Part shown: in pieces, positions 14,924 to 22,827 of the stretch | How the letters are laid out: every line of letters begins with the position of its first letter | Numbering within the stretch: position 1 is the first letter of the stretch | Origin: a virus | Direction: 5' to 3' (one strand) | DNA length: 27,773 bases | IMG/VR virus record: IMGVR_UViG_3300031772_000221 | Location: 1 to 27,773 of that record | Notes under the pieces: model-generated | Told to the model about the DNA's origin: nothing | Seen by the model: only the letters and a program-made list of their open reading frames with translations | Databases searched by the model: none | Translations under genes and position numbers: made by a program

Positions 14924-15391
14924 CTAAAGTTTCATTGCGTCTTCGTCTTCATCTCGATCAATCTTAGAAATATAAAACGGCGCTACTGTGGCCGTTGAGA
15001 ATTCTTCTAGAAGTCCGGCCACAAAGGGCGGAATAGGAAGATAGTTCAAGTCCGTCTCCGCATATTGTTCCTTGACGATCCCGGCAGCCGTAACGCCTTG
15101 GGCCTGGAGCCCCTTCCGCCTGTCCTCGTCGGCCAAATGTAAAAGCATATACAGGCACATTTCGCACTGGGCCTTTTGCAGGACAACCAACTGATCAGCC
15201 GTCGCGTTCAAGAATAGCGGGAGATCGAAAAGGCCGGAGAAGTAAAGTCTGTTATAGGCCGTCGTCAGAGCAGCGGTCTTCTTCGGGTCTCCGGACGTCG
15301 GAAGGATGGAAGTCCAGGCATCGGCGGAAAGCCGGGTCGAAAAGTACGCGTCGGCCTCGACAATTGTTAGATATCCAATCTCACCGCTCAT
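14924..15391 (-). CDS. Head-tail connector-like (DnaT-like-domain) protein
   Basis: The 155-residue product begins MSGEIGYLTIVEADAYFSTR and contains AQCEMCLYMLLH and LQAQGVTAAGIVKEQYAE. This helical pattern is that of the phage connector family annotated as DnaT-like, which in neck gene clusters serves as a head-tail adaptor. An upstream in-frame ATG at 15541 would overlap the methyltransferase gene by about 150 bases. ATG 15391 has AGGAGG five bases before it and starts one base after the previous stop, so I choose it. Confidence 0.65.
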   Translation of the reverse strand: MSGEIGYLTIVEADAYFSTRLSADAWTSILPTSGDPKKTAALTTAYNRLYFSGLFDLPLFLNATADQLVVLQKAQCEMCLYMLLHLADEDRRKGLQAQGVTAAGIVKEQYAETDLNYLPIPPFVAGLLEEFSTATVAPFYISKIDRDEDEDAMKL

Positions 15392-15392
15392 G

Positions 15393-15911
15393 TCAGCCTC
15401 CTGCCTGCTTCCTGAAAATAACAAGATCGTCCACGGTTCCCAGTTCCTCATAGATGCCCCTGATGTATTTATCGATGACGCTCCTAACGCCCTGCCGGCT
15501 GACGCAGTCGTGGAATGCAATGACGCCTCCCGTTCTGACAAACCGAATCCAGCCGATGTCTTTCAGGACAAAGGGCTCCGAATGGTTGCCGTCTATGAAT
15601 ACGCCGTCGATTTCATCTTTCCACCACTTCAGCACGTCCTCGCTTTTTTCCTTATACCAGGTCACGTTCTTTCCCTTGATGGCCGCCAAAAATGCCGCCT
15701 CAATACCATCCATTTTGTTTATCGGATCGATGTTATAGGGCGCCTCTTGGTCATAGTTGGAAAGAAATGGGTCGATGGCGATGACTTCATTGGATTCCGC
15801 GAGGGCACGGGTCGTCCCTCCCATGTAGCAGCCGACCTCGACGATGGTCTTATTTTCGCCGATGGCTTTCTTAAGGAAGTCAAGCGCATTGCCGCTTATC
15901 AGGGATGACAT
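15393..15911 (-). CDS. SAM-dependent methyltransferase (class I, Methyltransf_24-like)
   Basis: The 172-residue product carries KTIVEVGCYMGGTTRAL (SAM-binding motif I, about residues 20-36), EVIAIDPFL (motif II) and DGVFIDGNHSEP. A GGVIAFHDC strand follows. This order fits the small class I family that also includes sugar O-methyltransferases. It overlaps the preceding GT9 gene by 13 bases. Its place at the end of a glycosyltransferase cassette suggests it methylates a sugar or sugar-modified virion component. The substrate is not visible. Confidence 0.75.
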   Translation of the reverse strand: MSSLISGNALDFLKKAIGENKTIVEVGCYMGGTTRALAESNEVIAIDPFLSNYDQEAPYNIDPINKMDGIEAAFLAAIKGKNVTWYKEKSEDVLKWWKDEIDGVFIDGNHSEPFVLKDIGWIRFVRTGGVIAFHDCVSRQGVRSVIDKYIRGIYEELGTVDDLVIFRKQAGG

Positions 15912-17257
15912 GTCTCGCCCTCTTTTTTCACCGTCAGTTCAAAGCTATAGTCGTTGACGAGCGGTGCCTGATGAATTACCTTAGTGCCGCCTATCTTTTG
16001 AAAGACGGCCTTGATGTATTCGAGCGAAAAATTCGGAATTTTATGAGCCGTGTTGTATAGTTGTCCGGTCTTATTACAATGCTCGTGGTAGATTTGCTCG
16101 TCCGGGCCGAAAAGGATCAGCAATCCGCCCGGCCTCAGCACTCTGAGCCATTCGCGCAGCACGGCCTCGGTATCGACAAAATCCTCAAGCAGATGCGACG
16201 AGTAAACAAAATCGAGTTCATTGTCGGCAAGCCAGTCAAGGCGCGTCGCGTCGCCCAGCACCCGGGGGCAGGCATCGACATTGAGGTCGACGGTTATGGC
16301 CCAGGGAACAATCGGAAGCTCGCCGCCGGCGCCAAGATCACAGCCTTGGCCCACGCAGTATTTAGCGAGCCGGGGTCGGCATTTGGCCGTCTCGGACGGC
16401 GCGACCAGACCGAGGGCTTGGTCGATGGCCTCCCTCATGTCGTCGTCCGTGATAGCGGACATGCAATGGGGGAGGGCTTTTCGGCATGGCACGGCCTCTC
16501 CGCTTTTATTTACGCCTTCATGATGACACCCGAGACAATTAATTTCCCGGAAAATAACAGACTTGACGAGCCGATCATCAATTACTCGGTAAGCCGGATC
16601 GATCATTCCGAAAGGCACCACCGCCGGCCGTCGGAATGCCTGGGCTACGTGAAAGGGCGCACCATCCTGGCCGACGAAGATGTCCGCGTATTCCATGTAT
16701 GCGCAGAGTTCGCTGAATGTCGTCGGCGAAATCATGATATCCGATTCCAGCAAACGTTGGCCTCCCACTTCCAACACGGCATAGCCTTTTTGTCGCAGAT
16801 ATTGGGCCGCGAATTTGTACCTGTCGAGCGGCAGGTTGCGGCCGGGCCAAGTCATTGCCGGTTCGGTATGAAATATGGCTACGCGCCGGCCGGATCGTCC
16901 GGCAGCGACCTTCTCCTCGTCTTCTGCTAAAGGATAAAGATAGAGTTCTCGCAAAGAATCCACGCCGCAAGCCTCAGCGTAAGCATCGATGATGTGCTTC
17001 CGTGGGAAGCGTTCATAGGCTAGGTCGAGGTCAAAGAATTTATCAACCTCGCTCAGCCTGACCGGCCCCTGCACAACGCGGCCGACATCCGGGTTGCGCT
17101 CGAACGCCTGCGGGAAAAAGGCCGATTCAACCGTGATGTGTGCCGACGGATAGCGTTGCTTCAAAGCTCGGATCGTCGCCGTTGCGAGAATACAATCGCC
17201 GAGTGCTGCGGAACGCTTAAGAACGATTCGGCACCTATTGAATCTTTGAGCGTTCAT
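15899..17257 (-). CDS. GT9 heptosyltransferase-like/methyltransferase fusion
   Basis: The 452-residue product fuses two domains. The N-terminal part (about residues 1-290) is GT9-like (ADP-heptose LPS heptosyltransferase type): RSAALGDCILATATIRALK near the start and GQDGAPFHVAQAF near the nucleotide site. The C-terminal part is a class I methyltransferase with CDLGAGGELPIV, DATRLDWLADNELDFVYSSH and LRVLRPGGLLILF. I start at ATG 17257, which overlaps the previous stop by ATGA; the first ATG at 17281 lacks a good ribosome binding site. Cys-rich CLGCHHEG lies near the join. It probably builds and caps a virion sugar, by context. Confidence 0.8.
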   Translation of the reverse strand: MNAQRFNRCRIVLKRSAALGDCILATATIRALKQRYPSAHITVESAFFPQAFERNPDVGRVVQGPVRLSEVDKFFDLDLAYERFPRKHIIDAYAEACGVDSLRELYLYPLAEDEEKVAAGRSGRRVAIFHTEPAMTWPGRNLPLDRYKFAAQYLRQKGYAVLEVGGQRLLESDIMISPTTFSELCAYMEYADIFVGQDGAPFHVAQAFRRPAVVPFGMIDPAYRVIDDRLVKSVIFREINCLGCHHEGVNKSGEAVPCRKALPHCMSAITDDDMREAIDQALGLVAPSETAKCRPRLAKYCVGQGCDLGAGGELPIVPWAITVDLNVDACPRVLGDATRLDWLADNELDFVYSSHLLEDFVDTEAVLREWLRVLRPGGLLILFGPDEQIYHEHCNKTGQLYNTAHKIPNFSLEYIKAVFQKIGGTKVIHQAPLVNDYSFELTVKKEGETCHP

Positions 17258-18909
17258 ACCAGCCCCGCATTCATGACCCACCCGCCTTCAATCCGGCGCG
17301 GAGCATCCCCCGTCCATTCCCGAACAGTGCTACCGGGATCATGCCGGATGTGTTCCCTGGGGATCCCTATCCAGTTCAGGCCCTTTCCGCTGGAATGGCC
17401 GAGGCCGGGAAATTGTTTCAGGATTTTTCCCGACAACCCCCTTTTATGAATATCGAGCATCGTCAGATAGCATGGTGCGCCGTGGTGGACGTAGGGATGG
17501 AATTTTCTGTAGTTCCTGATGTCTATGAGCTGGAACATAGGATGAAGGTACGGCATCCACTCACCGGGCGTGTTGTGCCCCGGCCAGCCCCACTCGAAGC
17601 CGTCGAATGCCGTCTTCTCCTCTATGTAGCCGACGCCGAACGTGTCCTCCTCCATCATCTCAAACATGGCCTGGACCGGGGACTTCAGCATTTCTATATC
17701 GGAATCGAAAATGAGGACATAGAGAGTTTTGGCTTGGTCGATGCCCATGCACATTCCGCGCCCATGACCGATGTTGTAGCCGAGCGAAACGACGGTCGTC
17801 ACGCCCGACGCCAGCCCGCGCACGTAGGCCGCGCATGGGTCGCTCTTGTCCGATCCATCGATGATGATGATCGGCATGTCGGGGTGGAATTTGCGGATTG
17901 AATTATAGGCCCGCTCAATCAAATCTTTCGTGTTTTGGCAGATCGTGATCCCGGTTATGGGAAGAGCGACGGGCGGGAAGTATGAGCCGTAGTTTTCGCT
18001 TGTCAGTTTCCCGCTCAATATATCCAGGTAAACCTGATAATCCCTCGGCACCCATTGCTTGAAGATTATTCTCTCCCCATTGTCGATTCTGTGATACAGA
18101 CCCGGATTATGACCCGCCCCTATGCCGACGCGACCGGGCAATCCCTTGATACCCAAGTATAGCGGTTTGTCGGTATCGTCAAAAAGGCGTCCTCGATGAC
18201 CGGCCTTCTGCCATATCCGCATATCTAAGGATGTATCGCCCGGCCAAAGCGTTTCAAGCTCGGGCAGGAATGACTTTCGAAAGGCGGTCTCGGCAAGCGA
18301 GGCATGGGTTCTGTTCGCGATTTGAAGATAGCCGCCGGTCGGTAGGTGATAGTATTTGGCCCTCATAATGCCGACGACCTCATACTGGTCGAGTCGACTT
18401 GCCATCTCCGCGACATAGCCGGGGGCATAGTATTCGTCGTCCTCCATGATGATGACCTTCTCCCCCTTGATAAGCGGGAGGACAGTTTTAAGATTGAGGA
18501 TCAACGTATGCCGTGGGTCATCCGTCCGTGGTTCCCGCCGGACATACTGCATGGCCGCTGTGGGCGTGAGTGGAATCTTACCATCGTCCACAACGATCCA
18601 TTGGCCCGGTTGTCTTGTCTGATGCCCCATCCATTGCCGACAAAGTGCAAATGCCAGCGGTCTATCTCCCGTGGGCGTAATCGCCGTAATCGTCGGATCC
18701 GTGATCTTTGGACCCACCGCGGCCGTCGGATACTGGGACCAGCCCCCCGCGATCACCGGATTCGGGGGGATAGGCGTTCTATATGTCCTATGACTTGTAA
18801 TCCGGATGTCCCCCGTAGTGATCGGCGGAGACGGAGCCACCCTATATGTTCTTTGTCGCTTTCGCTGAGCTATGATTTCCGCGACGTGGGCATCTCTCGT
18901 CGTTATCAT
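17254..18909 (-). CDS. Two-domain GT-A (GT2-like) glycosyltransferase
   Basis: The 551-residue product has two tandem GT-A-type domains. The first (about 70-290) has VVDDG (106-110) and the metal-binding-like MEDDEYY (155-161). The second (about 318-520) starts GITICQNTKDLIERAYNS, has IIIDGSDKSD, and a DxD motif in FDSDIEM (402-404). A proline-rich linker (about 24-70) follows an N-terminal tail MITTRDAHVAEIIAQR that closely resembles the start of the upstream gene. Both domains keep acidic metal motifs, so it may add two sugars in sequence. It overlaps the upstream gene by ATGA. Confidence 0.8.
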   Translation of the reverse strand: MITTRDAHVAEIIAQRKRQRTYRVAPSPPITTGDIRITSHRTYRTPIPPNPVIAGGWSQYPTAAVGPKITDPTITAITPTGDRPLAFALCRQWMGHQTRQPGQWIVVDDGKIPLTPTAAMQYVRREPRTDDPRHTLILNLKTVLPLIKGEKVIIMEDDEYYAPGYVAEMASRLDQYEVVGIMRAKYYHLPTGGYLQIANRTHASLAETAFRKSFLPELETLWPGDTSLDMRIWQKAGHRGRLFDDTDKPLYLGIKGLPGRVGIGAGHNPGLYHRIDNGERIIFKQWVPRDYQVYLDILSGKLTSENYGSYFPPVALPITGITICQNTKDLIERAYNSIRKFHPDMPIIIIDGSDKSDPCAAYVRGLASGVTTVVSLGYNIGHGRGMCMGIDQAKTLYVLIFDSDIEMLKSPVQAMFEMMEEDTFGVGYIEEKTAFDGFEWGWPGHNTPGEWMPYLHPMFQLIDIRNYRKFHPYVHHGAPCYLTMLDIHKRGLSGKILKQFPGLGHSSGKGLNWIGIPREHIRHDPGSTVREWTGDAPRRIEGGWVMNAGLV

Positions 18910-19694
18910 GGGTGTACGTCCAGTTCCGTCGGTAAGATCATCGGAAGTACCAAGTCAACATCGCCGAATCCGAAGCACCTGAGCGCCGAATTCGGGTTGA
19001 GGTTGATGATCCGGGGCTTGCCGTTGAGCAACGCCGCCCCGGCTTCAAAAGCCCGCCGAAATATATTCATTGCATCCGGCTTCGCCCCGGAGGGATAGCC
19101 GTCGTGATAATTCTTTTCCCCGGCAGGCCCTTTCGAGCAGTCATAGCCGAGTAAATAGATCGGGTCCGCACCCAGCACCATTGCCAGATTCAGGGCCCCG
19201 TAGCCCGAGTTCCGTCCGTTATAAAGTCCCTCGTAGAGGCTCTTCGTCCAGCCGATCTCCCCGGCCGAGGGAACGGAATAAACCCCCGGCGGGTATGAAT
19301 AATTAGAAAGGTCAAGCCACAGCTTCACGCCCCCGAAGGATTCAAATGCTTGGCGATAATTCTCGCCGAGCCTCCCCGTCATAATGAGGTCTAGGAATGA
19401 CCTGTCCATTCCGAACACAATGTCCGCAAACGGGACGTCCAGGAACGCCTTATTGACGGCGATGACCCGCTCGCCCCGGAGCCGTTCGAAGTCAAACCCC
19501 TTGAGGCTCGGTCCGCCGCCGACGATAAAGCACCGCCGGCCGGACCAGGAGCCATCGGAGAATCGTTCTATAAAAGCCTGGGATTCGCCTCTAGAGCGAA
19601 ACGTCCGGACGCGCGCCCGGTCACGTTGCTGTTGCTGTCTCATGGCCATGATCCGGCCCACTCGGGCATCCCTGGTCGTAATCATCGCGCTCAT
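18906..19694 (-). CDS. DUF115/GT42-like sugar-processing protein
   Basis: The 262-residue product has FIVGGGPSLKGFDFERL (about 56-72), RVIAVNKAFLDVP and DIVFGMDRSF. Later it has NSGYGALNLAMVLGADPIYLLGYD. The GGGPSL and S-G-x-x-A-x-x-L-A-x-x-L-G-x-x-x-I-x-L-x-G-x-D pattern is shared by DUF115 (MptE-like) proteins and GT42-type sialyltransferases. The N-terminus MITTRDARVGRIMAMR matches the next gene. It is the first gene after the capsid terminator. A transferase in virion glycosylation is likely; the exact family is uncertain. The in-frame ATG at 19685 is an alternative start that aligns the shared N-terminus exactly. Confidence 0.65.
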   Translation of the reverse strand: MSAMITTRDARVGRIMAMRQQQQRDRARVRTFRSRGESQAFIERFSDGSWSGRRCFIVGGGPSLKGFDFERLRGERVIAVNKAFLDVPFADIVFGMDRSFLDLIMTGRLGENYRQAFESFGGVKLWLDLSNYSYPPGVYSVPSAGEIGWTKSLYEGLYNGRNSGYGALNLAMVLGADPIYLLGYDCSKGPAGEKNYHDGYPSGAKPDAMNIFRRAFEAGAALLNGKPRIINLNPNSALRCFGFGDVDLVLPMILPTELDVHP

Positions 19695-19708
19695 GTCATT
19701 TCTCTGTT

Positions 19709-19744
19709 AAAAAGACGGGGGGCATTTATTTCGCCCCCCATCTT
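19709..19744 (-). terminator. Strong intrinsic terminator after the major capsid gene
   Basis: On the minus strand AAGATGGGGGGC (19744-19733) pairs with GCCCCCCGTCTT (19723-19712), a 12-pair stem with one G-U pair and a nine-base loop. It runs into a TTTTT tract (19713-19709). It lies 39 bases downstream of the capsid stop, within the only non-coding gap on this side, and points in the operon direction. Confidence 0.9.
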
Positions 19745-19782
19745 GCGTTGTCTCAGGATCGCGCCTCCCCTGGCCCTTGACC

Positions 19783-20790
19783 TTACGCCGAAGCGCACCT
19801 TACGAGCTGTTCGGTGTCCCCGATGGCTCCGCCGTAGCGCATCCAGCCGACCGCCGATTCCGTGTAGCTCAGCATGTCGAACGCGGTGAAGATCGCCAGG
19901 TCCATCCGGTACCCGGCGATGAGTTTGATTTTGGGCAGGATGACATAATAAACGGCGGGGTTTGCGAGCATGGTCGTGGAGATCAGCTGAAAATTGAAGT
20001 CGGCGAATTTCTCGGCGCCCGTGATAGCCAACTGCTGAAGTCCGAGTGCCTTCCGAAGCCGGCCGCGCAGTTGGAGCGGACAAAGGACAATAAAGTTCGC
20101 GTTTTGCGGGTTTACGCCATAACCCTTGTTTGCCACCGCAAGCAGGATTTGCACCGCCGCCAAGTTCATCGTCGCGATATCGCGACTTGCACAATAGGTT
20201 ACCGTTCCAACGGCGAGCGTGTCATCGCCCACCTGCCAGACCAGGTTTTGAGCCGCCGGCAACGCGTCGATCAGAGCATAGAAAACCTGTGCGCGGGTCA
20301 AGTACGCCTTGTTCCGGAACTCGATGGCGTTGTCCTCGATCTGCCAATACTCCTCGTCGTCGAAGAGCGACTTGTGCCAGTCCAGGCCCCCGCCGTAGAA
20401 GTCGAAGTAAACGTGGGCCTTGGGTCCGCCGAACGGCTTTACGACGATGATCTTGTCGCCGATGGCCTTTTTCTCAAACGTCAAGCCGCTCTGAACGTCC
20501 ATCATGTCGAATCCATTCCGCTTTGAGCCGGAATAATCCCGGACGTTGAAGACCTGCTCATAACCGTTATCGAACGCGGTCGTGAGATGGAACCTTTCCA
20601 AGACTTCCAGGACGGAGGTCGGAAAATCCTGGGGCGTTCCGAATTCTTGGATCTTTGCCAGAACCCCCCTGAGCTCCGGATGCCTGACGGGCTCCGCCAT
20701 AAACTTCCCGAGGTTCCGGCCGAGGAGGGCCGTATGGTCCTTGTTTAAAGGATCGAACTTCGTCCAATCTTTGATGAGTATGCCTTTCAT
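19783..20790 (-). CDS. Major capsid protein (HK97-like fold inferred)
   Basis: The 335-residue product follows the protease/scaffold and decoration genes, the standard place for the coat protein. It has an N-terminal arm (about 1-90) with ELRGVLAKIQEFG, a beta-rich middle with VKPFGGPKAHVYFDFYGGG (an E-loop/P-domain-like zone), and long P- and A-domain segments such as NLAAVQILLAVANKGYG and NFIVLCPLQLRGRLRKALG. AGGAGG lies just before ATG 20790, consistent with high expression, and a strong terminator follows. The fold is inferred from context and size. Confidence 0.8.
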   Translation of the reverse strand: MKGILIKDWTKFDPLNKDHTALLGRNLGKFMAEPVRHPELRGVLAKIQEFGTPQDFPTSVLEVLERFHLTTAFDNGYEQVFNVRDYSGSKRNGFDMMDVQSGLTFEKKAIGDKIIVVKPFGGPKAHVYFDFYGGGLDWHKSLFDDEEYWQIEDNAIEFRNKAYLTRAQVFYALIDALPAAQNLVWQVGDDTLAVGTVTYCASRDIATMNLAAVQILLAVANKGYGVNPQNANFIVLCPLQLRGRLRKALGLQQLAITGAEKFADFNFQLISTTMLANPAVYYVILPKIKLIAGYRMDLAIFTAFDMLSYTESAVGWMRYGGAIGDTEQLVRCASA

Positions 20791-20800
20791 GTTATCCTCC

Positions 20801-21214
20801 TCAGCTCGCCTTGTCGCCCTTGAGGTCGATCAAGACTTCGGTGTCGGTGATGGCGGCATCCTTGACGCAGATCCCGATCCAGAGATTGCCCCCTCCTGTG
20901 ATGTCGGCCTGTTTGTTTGTAGCATCGTAGAAAACCTTGTCGCCCTTACTGAAGGCGTGGCCAACGCTAGAGCCGTCCTTGGGAACCATGATCTTTTCCG
21001 CGTGGTAGATGAAGGCCACGTCATCGCCCACGTACTTGGTGATGCCGTAATCCGAAAGAGCGCCAACCGCCAGGACCGTTTCGACATAGACGCCGACCGT
21101 GTCATGGATCATGTCCATAGCCCCGGCCACAACGGCTGCGGTGGTCTTTACCGGAAAAGACCGCCAATCGCCCATCGGCGTGGCGGTTCTGAGTTTTAAC
21201 CCAGCTTCTGCCAT
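20801..21214 (-). CDS. Capsid decoration-like protein (DUF2190-type)
   Basis: The 137-residue product resembles DUF2190 proteins often encoded directly upstream of the coat protein. An all-beta core with VAFIYHAEKIMVPKD is followed by a FSKGDKVFYDATNKQ motif and GNLWIGICVKDAAITDTEVLIDL at the end. The KGDKVFYD and final IGxCxxAAxxxDxEVxIDL segments are characteristic. These proteins are thought to bind the capsid surface and stabilise it. AGGAG precedes ATG 21214. Confidence 0.75.
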   Translation of the reverse strand: MAEAGLKLRTATPMGDWRSFPVKTTAAVVAGAMDMIHDTVGVYVETVLAVGALSDYGITKYVGDDVAFIYHAEKIMVPKDGSSVGHAFSKGDKVFYDATNKQADITGGGNLWIGICVKDAAITDTEVLIDLKGDKAS

Positions 21215-21232
21215 GTGTTTTCTCCTTATGGC

Positions 21233-21778
21233 TTAAATTTTCTTGTCGTCCCTCAGTGCGGCCGGCGTGAGTTCGTCCTCAAGCGGATTCGGACTTTCCT
21301 TTCCGGCCCCGACTCCGGCGATCGCCTTGCCTTTGCCGTCGCCCTTTACCCCGAACAGTTCCGCCGCCTGGTCATACTCGGTGAGTTGATCATCGACGAA
21401 TTTGTTGAGGTCCTTAATCAGGGCGTCGCCGGTCGTGGGCGCGAATTTGGGAAAATCCTTTTGCACAAACTTGACCTGTTTCTCGTCAAGTTTGCGCTGG
21501 GAGATGACATCCTTGAGCCTTTCGACGGCCTCGGATTTCAGGCCCTTCTGGTCTGCCGTTTTCACTTGGTCTTCCAGGGCCTTTTTTTCCTTCTCCCATT
21601 TTACCCGCTCTTCGTCAAACTTCTTGTCCGTCCGCGTGCGGTGTTCAAATTCCGCCTGCGTTTCTCCCCTTACGAGCCGTAGGACTGACGGATCTTTGGA
21701 AATCTCATCGTCTCCGAACACGTCGGATAGACGATAGCGTCCCTCCTTGATGGCTGTTTTAATTTCATCAAGAGTCAT
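21233..21778 (-). CDS. Scaffold protein from an internal in-frame start
   Basis: An in-frame ATG at 21778 (Met203 of the long protein) has a GAGGAGG ribosome binding sequence at 21792-21786, 7 bases upstream, as strong as any in the window. It would give a 181-residue scaffold (Met-Thr-Leu-Asp-Glu-Ile onward) made in excess over the protease fusion. This is the same design as lambda Nu3 within gpC, where a separate start makes the scaffold. The start coincides with the boundary between the protease-like and helical parts. Confidence 0.75.
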   Translation of the reverse strand: MTLDEIKTAIKEGRYRLSDVFGDDEISKDPSVLRLVRGETQAEFEHRTRTDKKFDEERVKWEKEKKALEDQVKTADQKGLKSEAVERLKDVISQRKLDEKQVKFVQKDFPKFAPTTGDALIKDLNKFVDDQLTEYDQAAELFGVKGDGKGKAIAGVGAGKESPNPLEDELTPAALRDDKKI

Positions 21779-22384
21779 AATATCGCCTCCTCTGGAGCGT
21801 TTGTCGCGATCCGCATTGTCGGCAAACTCCTGGAGCTGGGCCAAGAGTGTCGCGCCTGCGAATCCGGGTTTTACGATCGCGGAATTGCCCAATGCAATCC
21901 CCGTTATTTCTCCTACATCGACATCCTCTGCCGAAATCTTGACGTTGGACCCGATCCTCTCCGGCAGACGGATGTCCGCCTCGATCGAGGCCACGTCAAG
22001 CGGGATGTCGCGATAGTCCGAATAAATGTAAGCGATGGCGATGGACGATAATTTATTCGCCGCATTCGAAAGAACCTTACCGACTATTTCGCCGATGGGT
22101 TTTCGATTCTCATTTTCATTCGCGGGGCCGTGCATGTGGAAAACCTTGGTGCCGATGGCAAGCTTTTCGGTGAGTTTCTCAATCGCAGACCGCGCCCATT
22201 TCTTAATGACCTTACCAACCCCGACTACCTTGCCCGTACTTTCACCCTCATGACCGATACAATATGCGCGGAATTCAGCCTTGGCGTCGCCAGCCTTGAT
22301 GCGCTTGTAGGCGGATGCTGAGACGTGGTCCAGGATTTCCTCGGCTGCCATTTCCTGAACTTGGCCCGCGATTTTGATCTTCAT
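21233..22384 (-). CDS. Prohead protease-scaffold fusion
   Basis: The 383-residue product has an N-terminal half (about 1-180) with a compact alpha/beta region: VFHMHGPANENENRKPIGEIVG (His83/His85) and NKLSSIAIAYIYSD (Ser113/114). The His-then-Ser order fits a prohead protease (HK97/herpes assemblin-like) but the triad cannot be confirmed by eye. The C-terminal half is highly charged and helical (RTDKKFDEERVKWEKEKKAL), typical of scaffold. Such proteins assemble the capsid shell and are then cut away. The ATG overlaps the previous stop by ATGA. A second ribosome binding site inside the gene would give the scaffold alone. Confidence 0.7.
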   Translation of the reverse strand: MKIKIAGQVQEMAAEEILDHVSASAYKRIKAGDAKAEFRAYCIGHEGESTGKVVGVGKVIKKWARSAIEKLTEKLAIGTKVFHMHGPANENENRKPIGEIVGKVLSNAANKLSSIAIAYIYSDYRDIPLDVASIEADIRLPERIGSNVKISAEDVDVGEITGIALGNSAIVKPGFAGATLLAQLQEFADNADRDKRSRGGDIMTLDEIKTAIKEGRYRLSDVFGDDEISKDPSVLRLVRGETQAEFEHRTRTDKKFDEERVKWEKEKKALEDQVKTADQKGLKSEAVERLKDVISQRKLDEKQVKFVQKDFPKFAPTTGDALIKDLNKFVDDQLTEYDQAAELFGVKGDGKGKAIAGVGAGKESPNPLEDELTPAALRDDKKI

Positions 22385-22572
22385 AATTTCGCCCCATTCA
22401 AAACGTTCAGCATTGCCTCGCGGCCATCCTTCCGCTTTATGAAGTCAGACCATATCTGCTTTCGCTTCCATCGCGGTGCGTTCATGGCGCAAAGGGCATC
22501 TTCGATTTTCAGGATTAAAGATTGAGCCCTCTTGATCCGGCGGCGAAGCAACCATTTGCGGAAAATCTTCAT
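22381..22572 (-). CDS. Small basic hypothetical protein
   Basis: A 63-residue product begins MKIFRKWLLRRRIKRAQSL and contains MNAPRWKRKQIWSDFIKRKDG, strongly basic and helical. I use ATG 22572 because it overlaps the previous stop as ATGA. A longer frame back to 22710 would overlap the neighbour by about 140 bases. The stop overlaps the next start by ATGA too. The basic helical nature suggests nucleic acid or scaffold binding, but no family is recognised. Confidence 0.6.
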   Translation of the reverse strand: MKIFRKWLLRRRIKRAQSLILKIEDALCAMNAPRWKRKQIWSDFIKRKDGREAMLNVLNGAKL

Positions 22573-22826
22573 AATCTTGATCTCCCGCCGGATGACCTCT
22601 CCTGCCCCCTTAACAGCCCCAGTTCCAATTCCTGCTGGGGGGTGATCGAGGGTAACGGACACCATTCGGCAATTCCGGGATCCCCCTCCATTAATCCAGT
22701 CATCCACCAATCGAATCCTCTATTGATCAGCCCGCAACCGAGATAGACACGCTTCCTATCAAAGTTGTGTATAAAAGAGGCCCAGGGACAGGCGGAGCAT
22801 TTTACGATGATGGATATTTTTGACAT
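22569..22826 (-). CDS. Small cysteine-containing protein (CxxCP...WCPLP type)
   Basis: The 85-residue product has CSACPWA near the N-terminus, YLGCGLINRGF in the middle and EWCPLPSI. That pattern of two early cysteines, a middle cysteine and a WCPLP end is seen in many small phage proteins and looks like a metal-binding knuckle. The Gln/Gly/Arg-rich tail (LRGQERSSGGRSRL) appears disordered. A GAGGAGAAA site precedes ATG 22826. Its function is unknown. Confidence 0.55.
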   Translation of the reverse strand: MSKISIIVKCSACPWASFIHNFDRKRVYLGCGLINRGFDWWMTGLMEGDPGIAEWCPLPSITPQQELELGLLRGQERSSGGRSRL

Positions 22827-22827
22827 T

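Noticed and set aside
15306-15908. A 200-codon plus-strand frame opposite the methyltransferase
   Set aside because: The minus-strand methyltransferase has SAM motifs and good starts; the plus frame has no signature.
16061-16930. A 289-codon open frame on the plus strand
   Set aside because: It lies fully opposite the GT9-methyltransferase fusion, whose protein has clear motifs. It has no recognisable family, promoter or ribosome binding site, unlike the antisense endonuclease.
19777-20526. A 249-codon plus-strand frame opposite the capsid gene
   Set aside because: The capsid protein is clear on the minus strand, and the plus frame has no family motif or start signals.
22573-22710. Longer start for the small basic gene
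   Set aside because: It would overlap the cysteine-containing gene by about 140 bases, while ATG 22572 has an ATGA overlap with its stop.
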